Shown here: one piece after another, positions 17,246 through 25,696 of the stretch
How the letters are laid out: the number at the start of each line of letters is the position of its first letter
How positions within the stretch are numbered: position 1 is the first letter of the stretch
Assembly (NCBI RefSeq): GCF_030766825.1
Contig: NZ_JASFDV010000006.1
Coordinates: 62,001-126,000 of the forward strand
Direction of reading: 5' to 3'
Origin: Nocardiopsis sp. CC223A
Lineage (GTDB): Bacteria > Actinomycetota > Actinomycetes > Streptosporangiales > Streptosporangiaceae
DNA length: 64,000 nt
Translations under genes and position numbers: made by a program
Notes under the pieces: model-generated
Seen by the model: the letters and a program-made list of their open reading frames with translations, nothing else
Databases searched by the model: none
Told to the model about the DNA's origin: nothing

Positions 17246-17767
17246 GTGGGCGAGATCGACGGGCGACCCTGTCGGCTCACGGTCTGCCGCGGCTGCTGCT
17301 GCGGGACCAGGAAGAAGGTCCCGGGCGTCGACCACAAGGCCCAGCTCGCCCGTCTCTCCGCCATCGACGACCACGCCGGCCGCACCGTGCCGGTCCGCAC
17401 CAGCAAGTGCCTGGGCATCTGCTTCCAGGCCAACGTCGTGGTCGTGCAGCCCTCCCAGAAGGGCCACGCCGCCGGGGGCAGGCCCGTGTGGCTCGGTGAG
17501 ATGACCGAGGACGGGCTGCTCGACGCCCTCGACGACTGGATCTTCGACGGCGGCCCGGGCCTGGCCCCGCTGCCCGACGCCCTGGCCGACCACGTCACCT
17601 CCAAGGACGCCAAGAAACCCAAGAAGCGCAAGCGCCCCAAGAAGGCCAAGGCCGCCGAGAAGGAGCGCAAGGCCGAGAAGGCCGCCCGCCCCGCGAAGAA
17701 GGGCGACGAGAAGAAGCGCCGCAAGAAGGACAAGGGCAAGAAGGGCAAGCGCCGCAAGAAGAAGTAG
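17246..17767 (+). CDS. Thioredoxin-like [2Fe-2S] ferredoxin domain protein with Lys-rich tail
   Basis: 173 aa from GTG 17246, with GTGAGGGGGG upstream. Residues 1-115 form a (2Fe-2S) ferredoxin domain of the thioredoxin-like class: cysteines at 9, 14, 17-19, 55 and 59, including CRGCCCG and CLGICF. Residues from about 118 to the end are an almost pure Lys/Arg tail (for example DEKKRRKKDKGKKGKRRKKK), which relatives I know do not need for cluster binding. Such proteins may sense or carry iron-sulfur electrons. The iron-box-like site immediately upstream points to control by iron. The tail could bind nucleic acid or polyphosphate; this is inference. Confidence 0.78.
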   Translation: MGEIDGRPCRLTVCRGCCCGTRKKVPGVDHKAQLARLSAIDDHAGRTVPVRTSKCLGICFQANVVVVQPSQKGHAAGGRPVWLGEMTEDGLLDALDDWIFDGGPGLAPLPDALADHVTSKDAKKPKKRKRPKKAKAAEKERKAEKAARPAKKGDEKKRRKKDKGKKGKRRKKK

Positions 17768-17791
17768 CGCCGGCCCGACCCCGCCTCCCCC

Positions 17792-19660
17792 TCAGTGGTC
17801 CTGCGGCGCGAACTGGGTCCGGTACAGCGCCGTGTACAGGCCGCCCCGGCCCAGCAGCTCCTCGTGCGTGCCCCGCTCCAGGATCCGCCCGTCCTCCAGG
17901 ACCAGGATCTGGTCGGCCTCGCGCACCGTCGCCAGCCGGTGTGCGATGACCAGGGAGGTGCGCCCGGACAGGGCCTCGGCCAGCGCCTCCTGGACCGCGG
18001 CCTCCGACTCCGAGTCCAGGTGCGCGGTGGCCTCGTCCAGCACCACCACCGACGGGGAGCGCAGCAGCAGCCGGGCGATCGCCAGGCGCTGCTTCTCGCC
18101 GCCCGACAGCCGGTAGCCGCGGTCGCCCACCATCGTGTCCAGCCCGTCGGGCAGCTGCTCCAGCAGCGGGCCCAGCCGCGCCATCCGCAGCGCCGCCTCC
18201 ATCTCCTCGTCGGTGGCGTCGGGCCTGGCGTAGCGCAGGTTCGCGCCCACCGTGTCGTGGAACAGCTGGGCGTCCTGGGTGACCACGCCCACCGCCTCGC
18301 GCAGCGAGTCCGCGGTGGCCTCGCGCAGGTCCAGCCCGCCGATGCGCACCGCGCCCTCGGTCGGGTCGTACAGCCGCGACACCAGGTGCGTCAGCGTCGT
18401 CTTGCCCGCGCCGGAGGGGCCCACCAGGGCCACCATCGTCCCGGGCTCGGCCCGCAGCGACACCCCGCTCAGCACCTGGGTGTCGTCGGAGCCGCGCCCC
18501 TGCGGGTTCAGCTCCAGCGACGCCACCGAGGCCTCCTCGGCACCCGGGTAGCGGAACGACACGTTGTCGAACTCCACGCCCACCGGACCGCGCGGGATCG
18601 GCCGGGCGTCCGGCGACTCCTTGATCGCGGGCTCCAGGTCCAGGATCTCGAAGACCCGGTCGAAGGACACCAGCGCGGTCATGATCTCCACGTGCACGTT
18701 GGACAGACTCGTCACCGGCCCGTACAGGCGCACCATCAGCGTGGTCAGCGCCACCAGCGTGCCGACCTCGAACGCGCCGTTCACGGCCAGCACCCCGCCG
18801 ACGCCGTAGACCATCGCGGTGGCCAGCGCGGTGACGGTGCCCAGCATGGTGAACAGCAGGCCGCCGAACACCGCCTGGCGCACGCCCAGGTCGCGCACCC
18901 GGTCGGCCCGGCGGGCGAACCCGTCGGCCTCGTCCCGCGGGCGGCCGTACAGCTTGACCAGCATGGCCCCGCCGACGTTGAACCGTTCCGTCATCAGGGA
19001 GCTCATGTCGGCGTTGGTGTCCATCGCGTCCCGCGAGATGTGTGCCAGCCTGCGGCCGATCAGCTTGGCCGGGATCAGGAACAGCGGCACCAGTGCCAGC
19101 GCCAGCAGGGTCACCTGCCAGGACAGCGCCAACATGGTGATGATCACAGCGGTGGCGCTCACCAGGTTGGACACCACCGATTGCAGGACCGATGTGATCG
19201 CCCGCTGGGCGCCGACCACGTCGGTGTTCAGCCGGCTGATCAGCGAGCCGGTCTGGGTGCGGGTGAAGAACGCCAGCGGCATCTTCTGCACATGGGTGAA
19301 GACCTGCGTGCGCAGCAGGTAGATGATGCCCTCGCCGATACGGGCGGACAGCCATCGGCCGGTGAGCGCGAGCACGCCCTCCAGCAGGGCCAGGCCGCCC
19401 GCGGCGGCGGCCAGGCCGATCACCAGGGAGCCGTCCCCGGCGACGATGCCCCGGTCGATGATCGTCTTGAGCAGCAGCGGGTTGGCCACCACGATGGCGG
19501 CGCTCACCGACGTCACGAGCAGGAACAGAAGTATCGCCCGCCAGTGGGGGCGGGCGTAGGAGGTGATGCGACGGGTGATGCCGGGGGGCAGTTCCTGCCC
19601 GCGGGCGCTTCCGTCGTTGACCAGGGCCCTGTAAGAGGGCCGACCGGACATCATGGTCAT
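17792..19660 (-). CDS. ABC exporter, fused permease and ATPase
   Basis: 622 aa. An ABC transmembrane domain with six helices (about 35-325) is fused to a nucleotide-binding domain with Walker A GPSGAGKTT (about 410), signature LSGGEKQR and Walker B VVVLDEA, then the switch His in VIAHRLATV. This is the lipid/drug exporter architecture (MsbA/LmrA-like), working as a dimer in the plasma membrane. The N-terminus has two close ATG codons; the first (19660) has CGAGG upstream. It stands alone, so the substrate is unknown. Confidence 0.9.
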   Translation of the reverse strand: MTMMSGRPSYRALVNDGSARGQELPPGITRRITSYARPHWRAILLFLLVTSVSAAIVVANPLLLKTIIDRGIVAGDGSLVIGLAAAAGGLALLEGVLALTGRWLSARIGEGIIYLLRTQVFTHVQKMPLAFFTRTQTGSLISRLNTDVVGAQRAITSVLQSVVSNLVSATAVIITMLALSWQVTLLALALVPLFLIPAKLIGRRLAHISRDAMDTNADMSSLMTERFNVGGAMLVKLYGRPRDEADGFARRADRVRDLGVRQAVFGGLLFTMLGTVTALATAMVYGVGGVLAVNGAFEVGTLVALTTLMVRLYGPVTSLSNVHVEIMTALVSFDRVFEILDLEPAIKESPDARPIPRGPVGVEFDNVSFRYPGAEEASVASLELNPQGRGSDDTQVLSGVSLRAEPGTMVALVGPSGAGKTTLTHLVSRLYDPTEGAVRIGGLDLREATADSLREAVGVVTQDAQLFHDTVGANLRYARPDATDEEMEAALRMARLGPLLEQLPDGLDTMVGDRGYRLSGGEKQRLAIARLLLRSPSVVVLDEATAHLDSESEAAVQEALAEALSGRTSLVIAHRLATVREADQILVLEDGRILERGTHEELLGRGGLYTALYRTQFAPQDH

Positions 19661-19733
19661 ATGGGCCTCGATTCGCGTTACGCGTGGGTCAACAACCGCT
19701 CGCGTGTCCCGCTTCCCGAGGTGTCCCCGACGC

Positions 19734-20225
19734 TCAGAGGGCGTGGGCGAGCCTGCCCAGCGCGGCGGTGGTGGAGCGGCCGGGCGTGAAGGGCAGCTCC
19801 CAGGCGAGGGCGCCCAGCGCCTCGGCGCCCAGGATCTTGGCCCGGGTGTAGCGGTCCCCGGCGGTGAAGGCCAGGGCGGCCGGGGCCAGCGGTCGCAGGA
19901 CCTCGGCGTAGGCCGACCAGTCGGCGACCCCGGGGGGTCCGTCGATGATGAAGGACCCGGTCACACAGCCCAGTGCGGCGATGGTCTCGGCACGCTCCTC
20001 GGCGGGGTTGACCGGGCGTCCGGGCCCCTTCCAGGCGCGGACGCGCTCGTCGCACTCGATGCCGACGACCAGGGGCAGGCCGCGGTCGGCGATGGCCTGG
20101 AGGAAACGGATGTGGCCGACGTGCAGGACGTCGAAGACCCCGGTGACGACGGCGGGACGCTCCAGCCCCTCCGGTCGTGCGAACCAGCGCGTGCTCAGTG
20201 CCGTACCCGTGCCCGTGTCCGTCAT
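19734..20225 (-). CDS. Cytidylyltransferase-like nucleotidyltransferase
   Basis: 163 aa from ATG 20225. The N-terminal VVTGVFDVLHVGHIRFLQA contains the HxGH nucleotide-binding motif of the TagD/RfaE-C family, which joins CTP or ATP to a phosphorylated sugar or alcohol. It is a single domain without a kinase partner, and shorter or similar in length to stand-alone relatives. Neighbours (an ABC exporter and tRNA genes) give no hint of the substrate. Confidence 0.78.
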   Translation of the reverse strand: MTDTGTGTALSTRWFARPEGLERPAVVTGVFDVLHVGHIRFLQAIADRGLPLVVGIECDERVRAWKGPGRPVNPAEERAETIAALGCVTGSFIIDGPPGVADWSAYAEVLRPLAPAALAFTAGDRYTRAKILGAEALGALAWELPFTPGRSTTAALGRLAHAL

Positions 20226-20394
20226 CCAGTCACCCGATTCTCACAGGGGTGCCCGTGTCCGGTTTCGTCGGCGACCCCGCCCGAAAGGTCAACGTACCCG
20301 GTCGGGCCGGGTATTCCGCGGCCGGGTCCGAACGACGTTCGGACCTGTGGGGGAGTTCACCCCGACGCAGGTCCGCGGGACGCGGTGCACGCGA

Positions 20395-20426
20395 GCGGGG
20401 GCCGGTGCTGGTGCACCGGCCCCCGC
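20395..20426 (-). terminator. Terminator of tRNA-Gly
   Basis: A perfect 13-bp stem pairs 20395-20407 with 20414-20426 around the loop CTGGTG. It begins ten bases beyond the 3' end of the minus-strand tRNA-Gly. Confidence 0.78.
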
Positions 20427-20435
20427 CGTGTGAGG

Positions 20436-20506
20436 AGCGGGCGACGAGAATCGAACTCGCATGACCAGCTTGGAAGGCTGGGGTTCTACCATTGAACTAC
20501 GCCCGC
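20436..20506 (-). tRNA. tRNA-Gly (anticodon TCC)
   Basis: The minus strand reads GCGGGCGTAGTTCAATGGTA at its 5' end and folds as a 71-base cloverleaf. The acceptor stem GCGGGCG/CGCCCGC, the anticodon arm with loop CTTCCAA and the T-arm loop GTTCGATTC are all present. Anticodon TCC reads glycine GGA/GGG codons. CCA is not encoded. Confidence 0.96.
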
Positions 20507-20529
20507 GTGGCGCCGGAGCCTTCGAGTTT

Positions 20530-20559
20530 CCTCTAGACTCGTTGAGCCGACGGGGACAA
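20530..20559 (-). promoter_or_regulatory. Possible promoter of tRNA-Gly
   Basis: On the minus strand TTGTCC (20554-20559) and TAGAGG (20530-20535) are spaced by 18 bp, and the tRNA 5' end lies 24 bp downstream. The -10 element is weak in its last bases, so this is tentative. Confidence 0.4.
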
Positions 20560-20672
20560 GAGTACAGTCTCCGCAGCGTTGGTCGCACACTCCTTTCGTG
20601 GAACGTGCGGACGGCGTGTTCGGTCCGTGCCGGGAACCCGGAACCGAACACGGTGTTCGGGGAGCAGGTGCA

Positions 20673-20747
20673 CGGGGTGTGGCGCAGCTTGGTTAGCGCG
20701 CATGCTTTGGGAGCATGAGGCCGCGGGTTCGAATCCCGCCACCCCGA
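20673..20747 (+). tRNA. tRNA-Pro (anticodon TGG)
   Basis: A 75-base cloverleaf begins CGGGGTGTGGCGCAGCTTGG. The acceptor stem CGGGGTG pairs with CACCCCG, the anticodon loop is CTTTGGG and the T-loop contains GTTCGAATC. Anticodon TGG reads proline CCA/CCG codons. It lies upstream of tig on the same strand, with a 224-bp gap. CCA is not encoded. Confidence 0.96.
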
Positions 20748-20971
20748 CGAAACCGGCCACTGCGGCGGCTCCGGCCGTGCGCGGTGGCCCCCTGCGCATC
20801 TGCCCTAGACTTGGTGCGATCAGCAGGAAACTGTAAGTCCCAGCCCGTCGCAGGGCACCCCGACGCCGGAGATCGTCAGATCGGGCGGGGGTGCGCGCGT
20901 GCATTCGCCGTTGTGTGGTGCGCCTGCGGGCCGACGCGGACACCAGCCGGCAAACCTAGGAGTACCGCCCC

Positions 20972-22435
20972 GTGAAGACCGTTGTCGAGGAGCTGAGCCC
21001 GACCCGGGTCAAGCTGACCATCGAGGTGCCCTTCGAGGAGCTCGATCACGCTTTCGACGTGACCTACAAGTCGCTCGCGAAGCAGGTTCGGATCAAGGGC
21101 TTCCGCCCGGGCAAGGCGCCGGCGCGACTGATCGACCGTTACGTCGGTCGCGGCGCTGTGATCAGCGAAGCGGTCAACCACGCCGTTCCCGAGCTCTACA
21201 ACGAGGCCATCCAGAAGGAGGAGATCTTCGCGCTCGGCCAGCCCGACGTGGAGGTCACCAAGCTGGAGGACAACGACGAGCTCGCCTTCACGGCCGAGGT
21301 CGACATCCGCCCCAAGTTCGAGGTCTCCGACTACAAGGGGATCGAGGTGACCGTCGACAACGCCGAGGTCACCGAGGAGCAGATCGACGAGCAGCTCGGC
21401 TTCCTGCGTGAGCGCTTCTCGACCCTGGTCGGCGCCGAGCGCCCGATCGAGGACGGGGACCACGTCTCCATCGACCTGTCCGCCGCCGTCGACGGTGAGA
21501 AGCTTGAGGACGTCGCCGTCAGCGGCTACTCCTACGAGGTCGGTACCAACACCATGCTGGAGGGCCTCGACGAGACCCTGCGCGGCCTGGAGGCCGGTGC
21601 CGAGGCCACCTTCACCACCACCCTGGTGGGCGGCGAGCACGAGGGCCGGGAGGCGGACGTCACCGTCACCGTGCACAGCGTCAAGGTGAAGGAGCTGCCC
21701 GAGCTGGACGACGAGTTCGCCCAGCTGGCCAGCGAGTTCGACACCATCGCCGAGCTGCGCGAGGACGTGCGCACGCGGATGACCGAGGTGCGCCGCATCC
21801 AGCAGCTGTCCTCCGCCCGTGACAAGGCCCTGGAGAAGCTGATCGAGTCGATCGAGCTGCCGCTGCCCGACGCGGTCGTCGACGAGGAGATCCAGCGCCG
21901 CCGGGAGAGCCTGGAGCAGCAGCTCGCGCAGAGCGGCCTCACCAAGGAGGCCTACCTGGAGTCGCAGGAGAAGACCGAGGAGGAGTTCGAGGAGGAGCTC
22001 ACCACCGGTGCGCGCTCCGCGGTCAAGGCCGGGTTCATCCTCGACCAGCTGGCCATCCAGGAGGACCTGAGCGCCGACCAGGGCGAGCTCAGCCAGTACG
22101 TGTTCGAGCAGGCCCAGCGCATGGGCGTCAGCCCGGACCAGCTGGCCCAGCACCTGGTGCAGTCCAACCAGATCCGCGTCGCCTTCACCGAGGTCGTCCG
22201 CGGCAAGGCCATGGACCTGGTGCTGTCCGCCGCGAAGGTCACCGACGAGGACGGCAACGTCATCGAGCAGGAGACCGCCGAGGAGAAGGCGGCCAAGGCC
22301 GCCGCCGAGGCCGCGGTCGAGGGCCTGGAGGTCCTGGAGGACGTCGAGGAGGCCCCCGCGGCCGAGGCGACCGAGGCCGAGGACGCCGAGGACAAGGACG
22401 CCGAGGACACGGCCAAGGCCGACGAGGCCAAGTAG
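20972..22435 (+). CDS. tig: Trigger factor (ribosome-associated chaperone / peptidyl-prolyl isomerase)
   Basis: 487 aa from GTG 20972 with CTAGGAG upstream. It binds the ribosome near L23 through the N-terminal domain, where GFRPGKAPARLIDRY carries the GFRxGxxP signature, and folds nascent chains. The PPIase domain (about 160-245, with EDGDHVSIDLSA) and the C-terminal chaperone domain follow. The last 50 residues are an Ala/Glu/Asp-rich acidic tail typical of actinobacteria. It precedes clpP1-clpP2-clpX, the conserved order. A TAGACT at 20806 could be its -10, but no good -35 is seen. Confidence 0.96.
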   Translation: MKTVVEELSPTRVKLTIEVPFEELDHAFDVTYKSLAKQVRIKGFRPGKAPARLIDRYVGRGAVISEAVNHAVPELYNEAIQKEEIFALGQPDVEVTKLEDNDELAFTAEVDIRPKFEVSDYKGIEVTVDNAEVTEEQIDEQLGFLRERFSTLVGAERPIEDGDHVSIDLSAAVDGEKLEDVAVSGYSYEVGTNTMLEGLDETLRGLEAGAEATFTTTLVGGEHEGREADVTVTVHSVKVKELPELDDEFAQLASEFDTIAELREDVRTRMTEVRRIQQLSSARDKALEKLIESIELPLPDAVVDEEIQRRRESLEQQLAQSGLTKEAYLESQEKTEEEFEEELTTGARSAVKAGFILDQLAIQEDLSADQGELSQYVFEQAQRMGVSPDQLAQHLVQSNQIRVAFTEVVRGKAMDLVLSAAKVTDEDGNVIEQETAEEKAAKAAAEAAVEGLEVLEDVEEAPAAEATEAEDAEDKDAEDTAKADEAK

Positions 22436-22461
22436 TCCCGGCGGTCCCGCCGAGCACTCAC

Positions 22462-22498
22462 GGGCCCCGCACGACCCCTCCCGGGTCGGGCGGGGCCC
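22462..22498 (+). terminator. Terminator after tig
   Basis: A 9-bp outer stem (22462-22470 with 22490-22498) encloses a 6-bp inner stem (22472-22477 with 22483-22488). It lies 27 bp after the tig stop and separates tig from the clpP promoter region. The remaining gap up to clpP1 holds the ClgR-like site and no gene. Confidence 0.7.
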
Positions 22499-22644
22499 GC
22501 CGCTTCCCCGGGGCCGCCCTCGGACCCCGGGGCGCGGGCTCCCCGGGAGTCCCGTGCGGCGCCGGAGCGCCCCTTATTCCCGCTCCCGACCGCCTTCTTG
22601 TTCGCCGTCGGGAGAACAGGGCCTGCCGGGCTTGTGTCACCCTG

Positions 22645-22658
22645 CGCTCAAAGCGAAC
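22645..22658. promoter_or_regulatory. ClgR-type operator upstream of clpP1
   Basis: CGCTCAAAGCG at 22645-22655 matches exactly the core CGCYNANRGCG of ClgR sites described in Corynebacterium, and is followed by AAC as in WWS. ClgR activates clpP and other protease genes in actinobacteria. The site is 100 bp before the clpP1 start, a suitable distance for an activator. The match was made by eye. Confidence 0.6.
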
Positions 22659-22744
22659 AGGCACGGTATCCGTGCAACCCCGGTGTCGGTCGGCGTTAGT
22701 GTCGCTGTATCGCAACCGTTTCGATTCCGGAGCAGGTGACGAGA

Positions 22745-23371
22745 GTGCCGCCGATCTTTGATGAGTCCCCGCGATTCGACGCTCGTACGTCGGAGACGCA
22801 GTTTTCCCCTTTTCTTGAGCAGACGCCTCAGCGCCTGTTGCGCCAGCGAATCGTTTTCCTCGGCCAGCAGGTCGATGACGAGATCGCCAACCGCCTGGTG
22901 GGCGAGCTCCTGCTGCTGTCCGCAGAGGACCGCCAGCGGGACATCACGCTGTACATCAACTCGCCCGGCGGTTCCGTGACCGCGGGCATGGCGATCTACG
23001 ACGTGATGCAGTACATCCCCAACGACGTCCGCACCGTGGGCATCGGCATGGCCGCCTCGATGGGCCAGATGCTCCTGTGCGCCGGTGCCCCCGGCAAGCG
23101 CTACGCGCTGCCGCACACCCGAGTCATGATGCACCAGCCGTCCGGCGGCATCGGGGGCACCGCCTCCGACATCCGCATCCTCGCGGACCAGCTGATGTAC
23201 GTGAAGAAGATGTTCATCGAGAAGATCTCCGAGCACACCGGTCAGACGGTCGAGCAGATCGAGAAGGACGCCGACCGCGACCGCTGGTTCACCGCGCAGG
23301 AGGCCAAGGACTACGGCTTCATCGACGAGGTCCTGGAGGGCACGCTCGACGTGACCCGGGACCGCGGGTAG
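22745..23371 (+). CDS. clpP1: ATP-dependent Clp protease proteolytic subunit 1
   Basis: 208 aa from GTG 22745; AGGTGA lies five bases before this codon, which is why it is preferred to the in-frame GTG 22736. It is a serine protease that forms the mixed ClpP1P2 barrel fed by ClpX or ClpC. Catalytic Ser105 (GMAASMGQM) and His130 (VMMHQPSGG) are present, with the Asp in EKDADRDRW. The pair clpP1-clpP2 is spaced by 117 bp. A ClgR-like box lies upstream. Confidence 0.95.
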   Translation: MPPIFDESPRFDARTSETQFSPFLEQTPQRLLRQRIVFLGQQVDDEIANRLVGELLLLSAEDRQRDITLYINSPGGSVTAGMAIYDVMQYIPNDVRTVGIGMAASMGQMLLCAGAPGKRYALPHTRVMMHQPSGGIGGTASDIRILADQLMYVKKMFIEKISEHTGQTVEQIEKDADRDRWFTAQEAKDYGFIDEVLEGTLDVTRDRG

Positions 23372-23488
23372 CGAGTGGTCGGTGATCGGAACCGTCGGGG
23401 CCCGGAGCACCCGGGGCCGGCACGGTGACCTCGCCCGACCCGGCGGTGCCGGGATCGGCGTAGTGCGTGGAAGCGTGGAAGGCGTGAA

Positions 23489-24145
23489 ATGACCGAGTTC
23501 AACCCCTTTATCGGCGGCACGGCCCCGATGTCTCCCCAGGGCCGCTACGTCCTGCCGTCCTACGTGGAGCGGACGTCCTACGGCGTCAAGGAGATGAATC
23601 CGTACAACAAGCTCTTCGAGGAGCGGATCATCTTCGTCGGCGTGCAGATCGACGACACGTCGGCCAACGACCTGATGGCGCAGCTCATCACGCTGGAGCA
23701 GCTCGACTCCGAGCGCGACATCCAGATGTACATCAACTCGCCCGGCGGTTCGTTCACGTCGCTCATGGCGATCTACGACACCATGCAGTTCGTCCGTCCG
23801 GACATCCAGACGGTGTGCATCGGCCAGGCCGCCTCCGCCGCGGCGATCCTGCTGGCCGGCGGGACCAAGGGCAAGCGGGGCGCGCTGCCCAACGCCCGTA
23901 TCCTGATCCACCAGCCCGCCACCGAGGGCATGCACGGTCAGGCCAGCGACATCGAGATCCAGGCCAACGAGATCACCCGGATCCGCACCCAGCTGGAGAC
24001 CACCCTGGCGCGGCACACGGGCCGCACGCCCGAGCAGGTGTCCAAGGACATCGAGCGCGACAAGATCCTCACGGCTGAGGAGGCCAAGGAGTACGGCATC
24101 ATCGACTTCGTGCTCCCGTACCGCAAGGCGTCCCTGAACAAGTAG
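23489..24145 (+). CDS. clpP2: ATP-dependent Clp protease proteolytic subunit 2
   Basis: 218 aa from ATG 23489 with GGAAGG six bases upstream. Its start region ([31 protein letters not shown]) resembles M. tuberculosis ClpP2. The catalytic Ser (GQAASAAAI), His (LIHQPA) and Asp (SKDIERDK) are intact. It assembles with ClpP1 into the active tetradecamer. A good terminator follows, so clpX probably has its own promoter or is reached by read-through. Confidence 0.95.
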   Translation: MTEFNPFIGGTAPMSPQGRYVLPSYVERTSYGVKEMNPYNKLFEERIIFVGVQIDDTSANDLMAQLITLEQLDSERDIQMYINSPGGSFTSLMAIYDTMQFVRPDIQTVCIGQAASAAAILLAGGTKGKRGALPNARILIHQPATEGMHGQASDIEIQANEITRIRTQLETTLARHTGRTPEQVSKDIERDKILTAEEAKEYGIIDFVLPYRKASLNK

Positions 24146-24175
24146 ACCCTGCGGGCACAGGTCGAGAAAGCGTCG

Positions 24176-24233
24176 ACCGGACCGGCCGCCAACCCGCCCG
24201 GAAGGGCCCGGTGGTGAAGCCGGTCCGGTTTTT
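24176..24233 (+). terminator. Intrinsic terminator with T-run after clpP2
   Basis: ACCGGACCGGC at 24176-24186 is exactly complementary to 24219-24229, and the stem is followed by five T residues (24229-24233). An inner GC stem fills the loop. This is the most canonical rho-independent terminator of the window. Confidence 0.85.
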
Positions 24234-24358
24234 CGCTTAGTCTGGCGAAAGAGCGACACACGGATCGCCCGTCCGCGAGCGGACGGGTGCGGGGTATTCG
24301 GACCCCGCACCGCCGCGGCACGCGGCATCGGCGGCCTTAAGTTTCGAGGAGTGGCTGG

Positions 24359-25630
24359 GTGGCACGCATCGGCGACGGCGGGGACCTGCTGAAGTGCTCG
24401 TTCTGCGGCAAGAGCCAGAAGCAGGTGAAGAAGCTCATCGCCGGCCCCGGCGTCTACATCTGCGATGAGTGCATCGACCTCTGCAACGAGATCATCGAGG
24501 AGGAGCTCGCCGACTCCACCGAGCTCTCCTGGGATGCGTTGCCCAAGCCGCGGGAGATCTACGAGTTCCTGGATTCGTATGTGATCGGGCAGGAGCAGGC
24601 GAAGAAGGCGTTGTCGGTGGCGGTCTACAACCACTACAAGCGGGTGCGCTCGGAGGGGGAGCGTCCGGGTGGTGAGGATGTGGAGATCGCGAAGTCGAAC
24701 ATCCTGTTGTTGGGGCCGACGGGGTCGGGCAAGACGTTGTTGGCGCAGACGTTGGCGCGGATCTTGAACGTGCCGTTCGCGATCGCGGATGCGACGGCGC
24801 TGACCGAGGCGGGGTATGTCGGTGAGGATGTGGAGAACATCCTGTTGAAGTTGATCCAGGCGGCCGATTACGACGTGAAGAAGGCCGAGACGGGGATCAT
24901 CTACATCGATGAGGTGGACAAGGTCGCGCGCAAGAGCGAGAATCCGTCGATCACGCGGGATGTGTCGGGTGAGGGGGTGCAGCAGGCGTTGTTGAAGATC
25001 TTGGAGGGGACGACGGCGAGTGTGCCTCCGCAGGGTGGGCGGAAGCATCCGCATCAGGAGTTCATTCAGATCGATACGACGAATGTGTTGTTCATCTGTG
25101 GTGGGGCTTTTGCCGGGTTGGACAAGATCATCGAGTCGCGTACGGGGCGGCAGGGGATGGGGTTCAATGCGGTGTTGCGGTCGAAGGAGGAGCTCGCCGG
25201 GGGTGGTTTCGGTGAGGTGATGCCGGAGGATCTGTTGAAGTTCGGGATGATTCCGGAGTTCATCGGTCGGTTGCCGGTGATCACGAGTGTGCATGATCTG
25301 GATCGGGAGGCGTTGATCCGGATTTTGACGGAGCCGCGTAATGCGTTGGTGAAGCAGTATCAGCGGTTGTTCGAGTTGGACGGTGTGGGGTTGGAGTTCA
25401 CGCCGGATGCGTTGGAGGCGATCGCTGAGCAGGGGATCATTCGGGGGACGGGTGCGCGTGGGTTGCGGGCGATCATCGAGGAGGTGTTGTTGTCGGTGAT
25501 GTACGAGGTGCCTTCGCGTGAGGATGTGGGTCGGGTGATCATCACGCGGGAGACGGTGATCGACAACGTCAATCCCACGATCGTGCCGCGGGCGCAGGCC
25601 AAGCCCGAGCGCCGCGAGAAGTCCGCCTGA
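24359..25630 (+). CDS. clpX: Clp protease ATP-binding subunit ClpX
   Basis: 423 aa from GTG 24359 with GAGGAG upstream. It unfolds tagged proteins for ClpP1P2. The N-terminal zinc-binding domain has Cys13/Cys16 (CSFC) and CDEC. The AAA+ domain has Walker A GPTGSGKT (about 120), Walker [10 protein letters not shown], the pore loop GYVGED and sensor motifs, and the ClpP-contacting IGF-type loop region. Length is standard. Codon usage is mosaic: from about 24530 to 25590 leucine is mainly TTG and aspartate GAT, while both ends use the CTG/GAC pattern of the rest of the window (see findings). Confidence 0.97.
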   Translation: MARIGDGGDLLKCSFCGKSQKQVKKLIAGPGVYICDECIDLCNEIIEEELADSTELSWDALPKPREIYEFLDSYVIGQEQAKKALSVAVYNHYKRVRSEGERPGGEDVEIAKSNILLLGPTGSGKTLLAQTLARILNVPFAIADATALTEAGYVGEDVENILLKLIQAADYDVKKAETGIIYIDEVDKVARKSENPSITRDVSGEGVQQALLKILEGTTASVPPQGGRKHPHQEFIQIDTTNVLFICGGAFAGLDKIIESRTGRQGMGFNAVLRSKEELAGGGFGEVMPEDLLKFGMIPEFIGRLPVITSVHDLDREALIRILTEPRNALVKQYQRLFELDGVGLEFTPDALEAIAEQGIIRGTGARGLRAIIEEVLLSVMYEVPSREDVGRVIITRETVIDNVNPTIVPRAQAKPERREKSA

Positions 25631-25651
25631 GCCCGCGGCCGCAGCGCGTGA

Positions 25652-25687
25652 AAGGACGGCGCCCTCCTCCGGGAGGGCGCCGTCCTT
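25652..25687. terminator. Bidirectional terminator between clpX and the DUF305 gene
   Basis: A perfect 16-bp stem pairs 25652-25667 with 25672-25687 around a four-base loop. It begins AAGGACGG and ends CCGTCCTT, so it can act on both strands. It lies between two convergent genes. Confidence 0.85.
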
Positions 25688-25696
25688 CGCGTCGGG

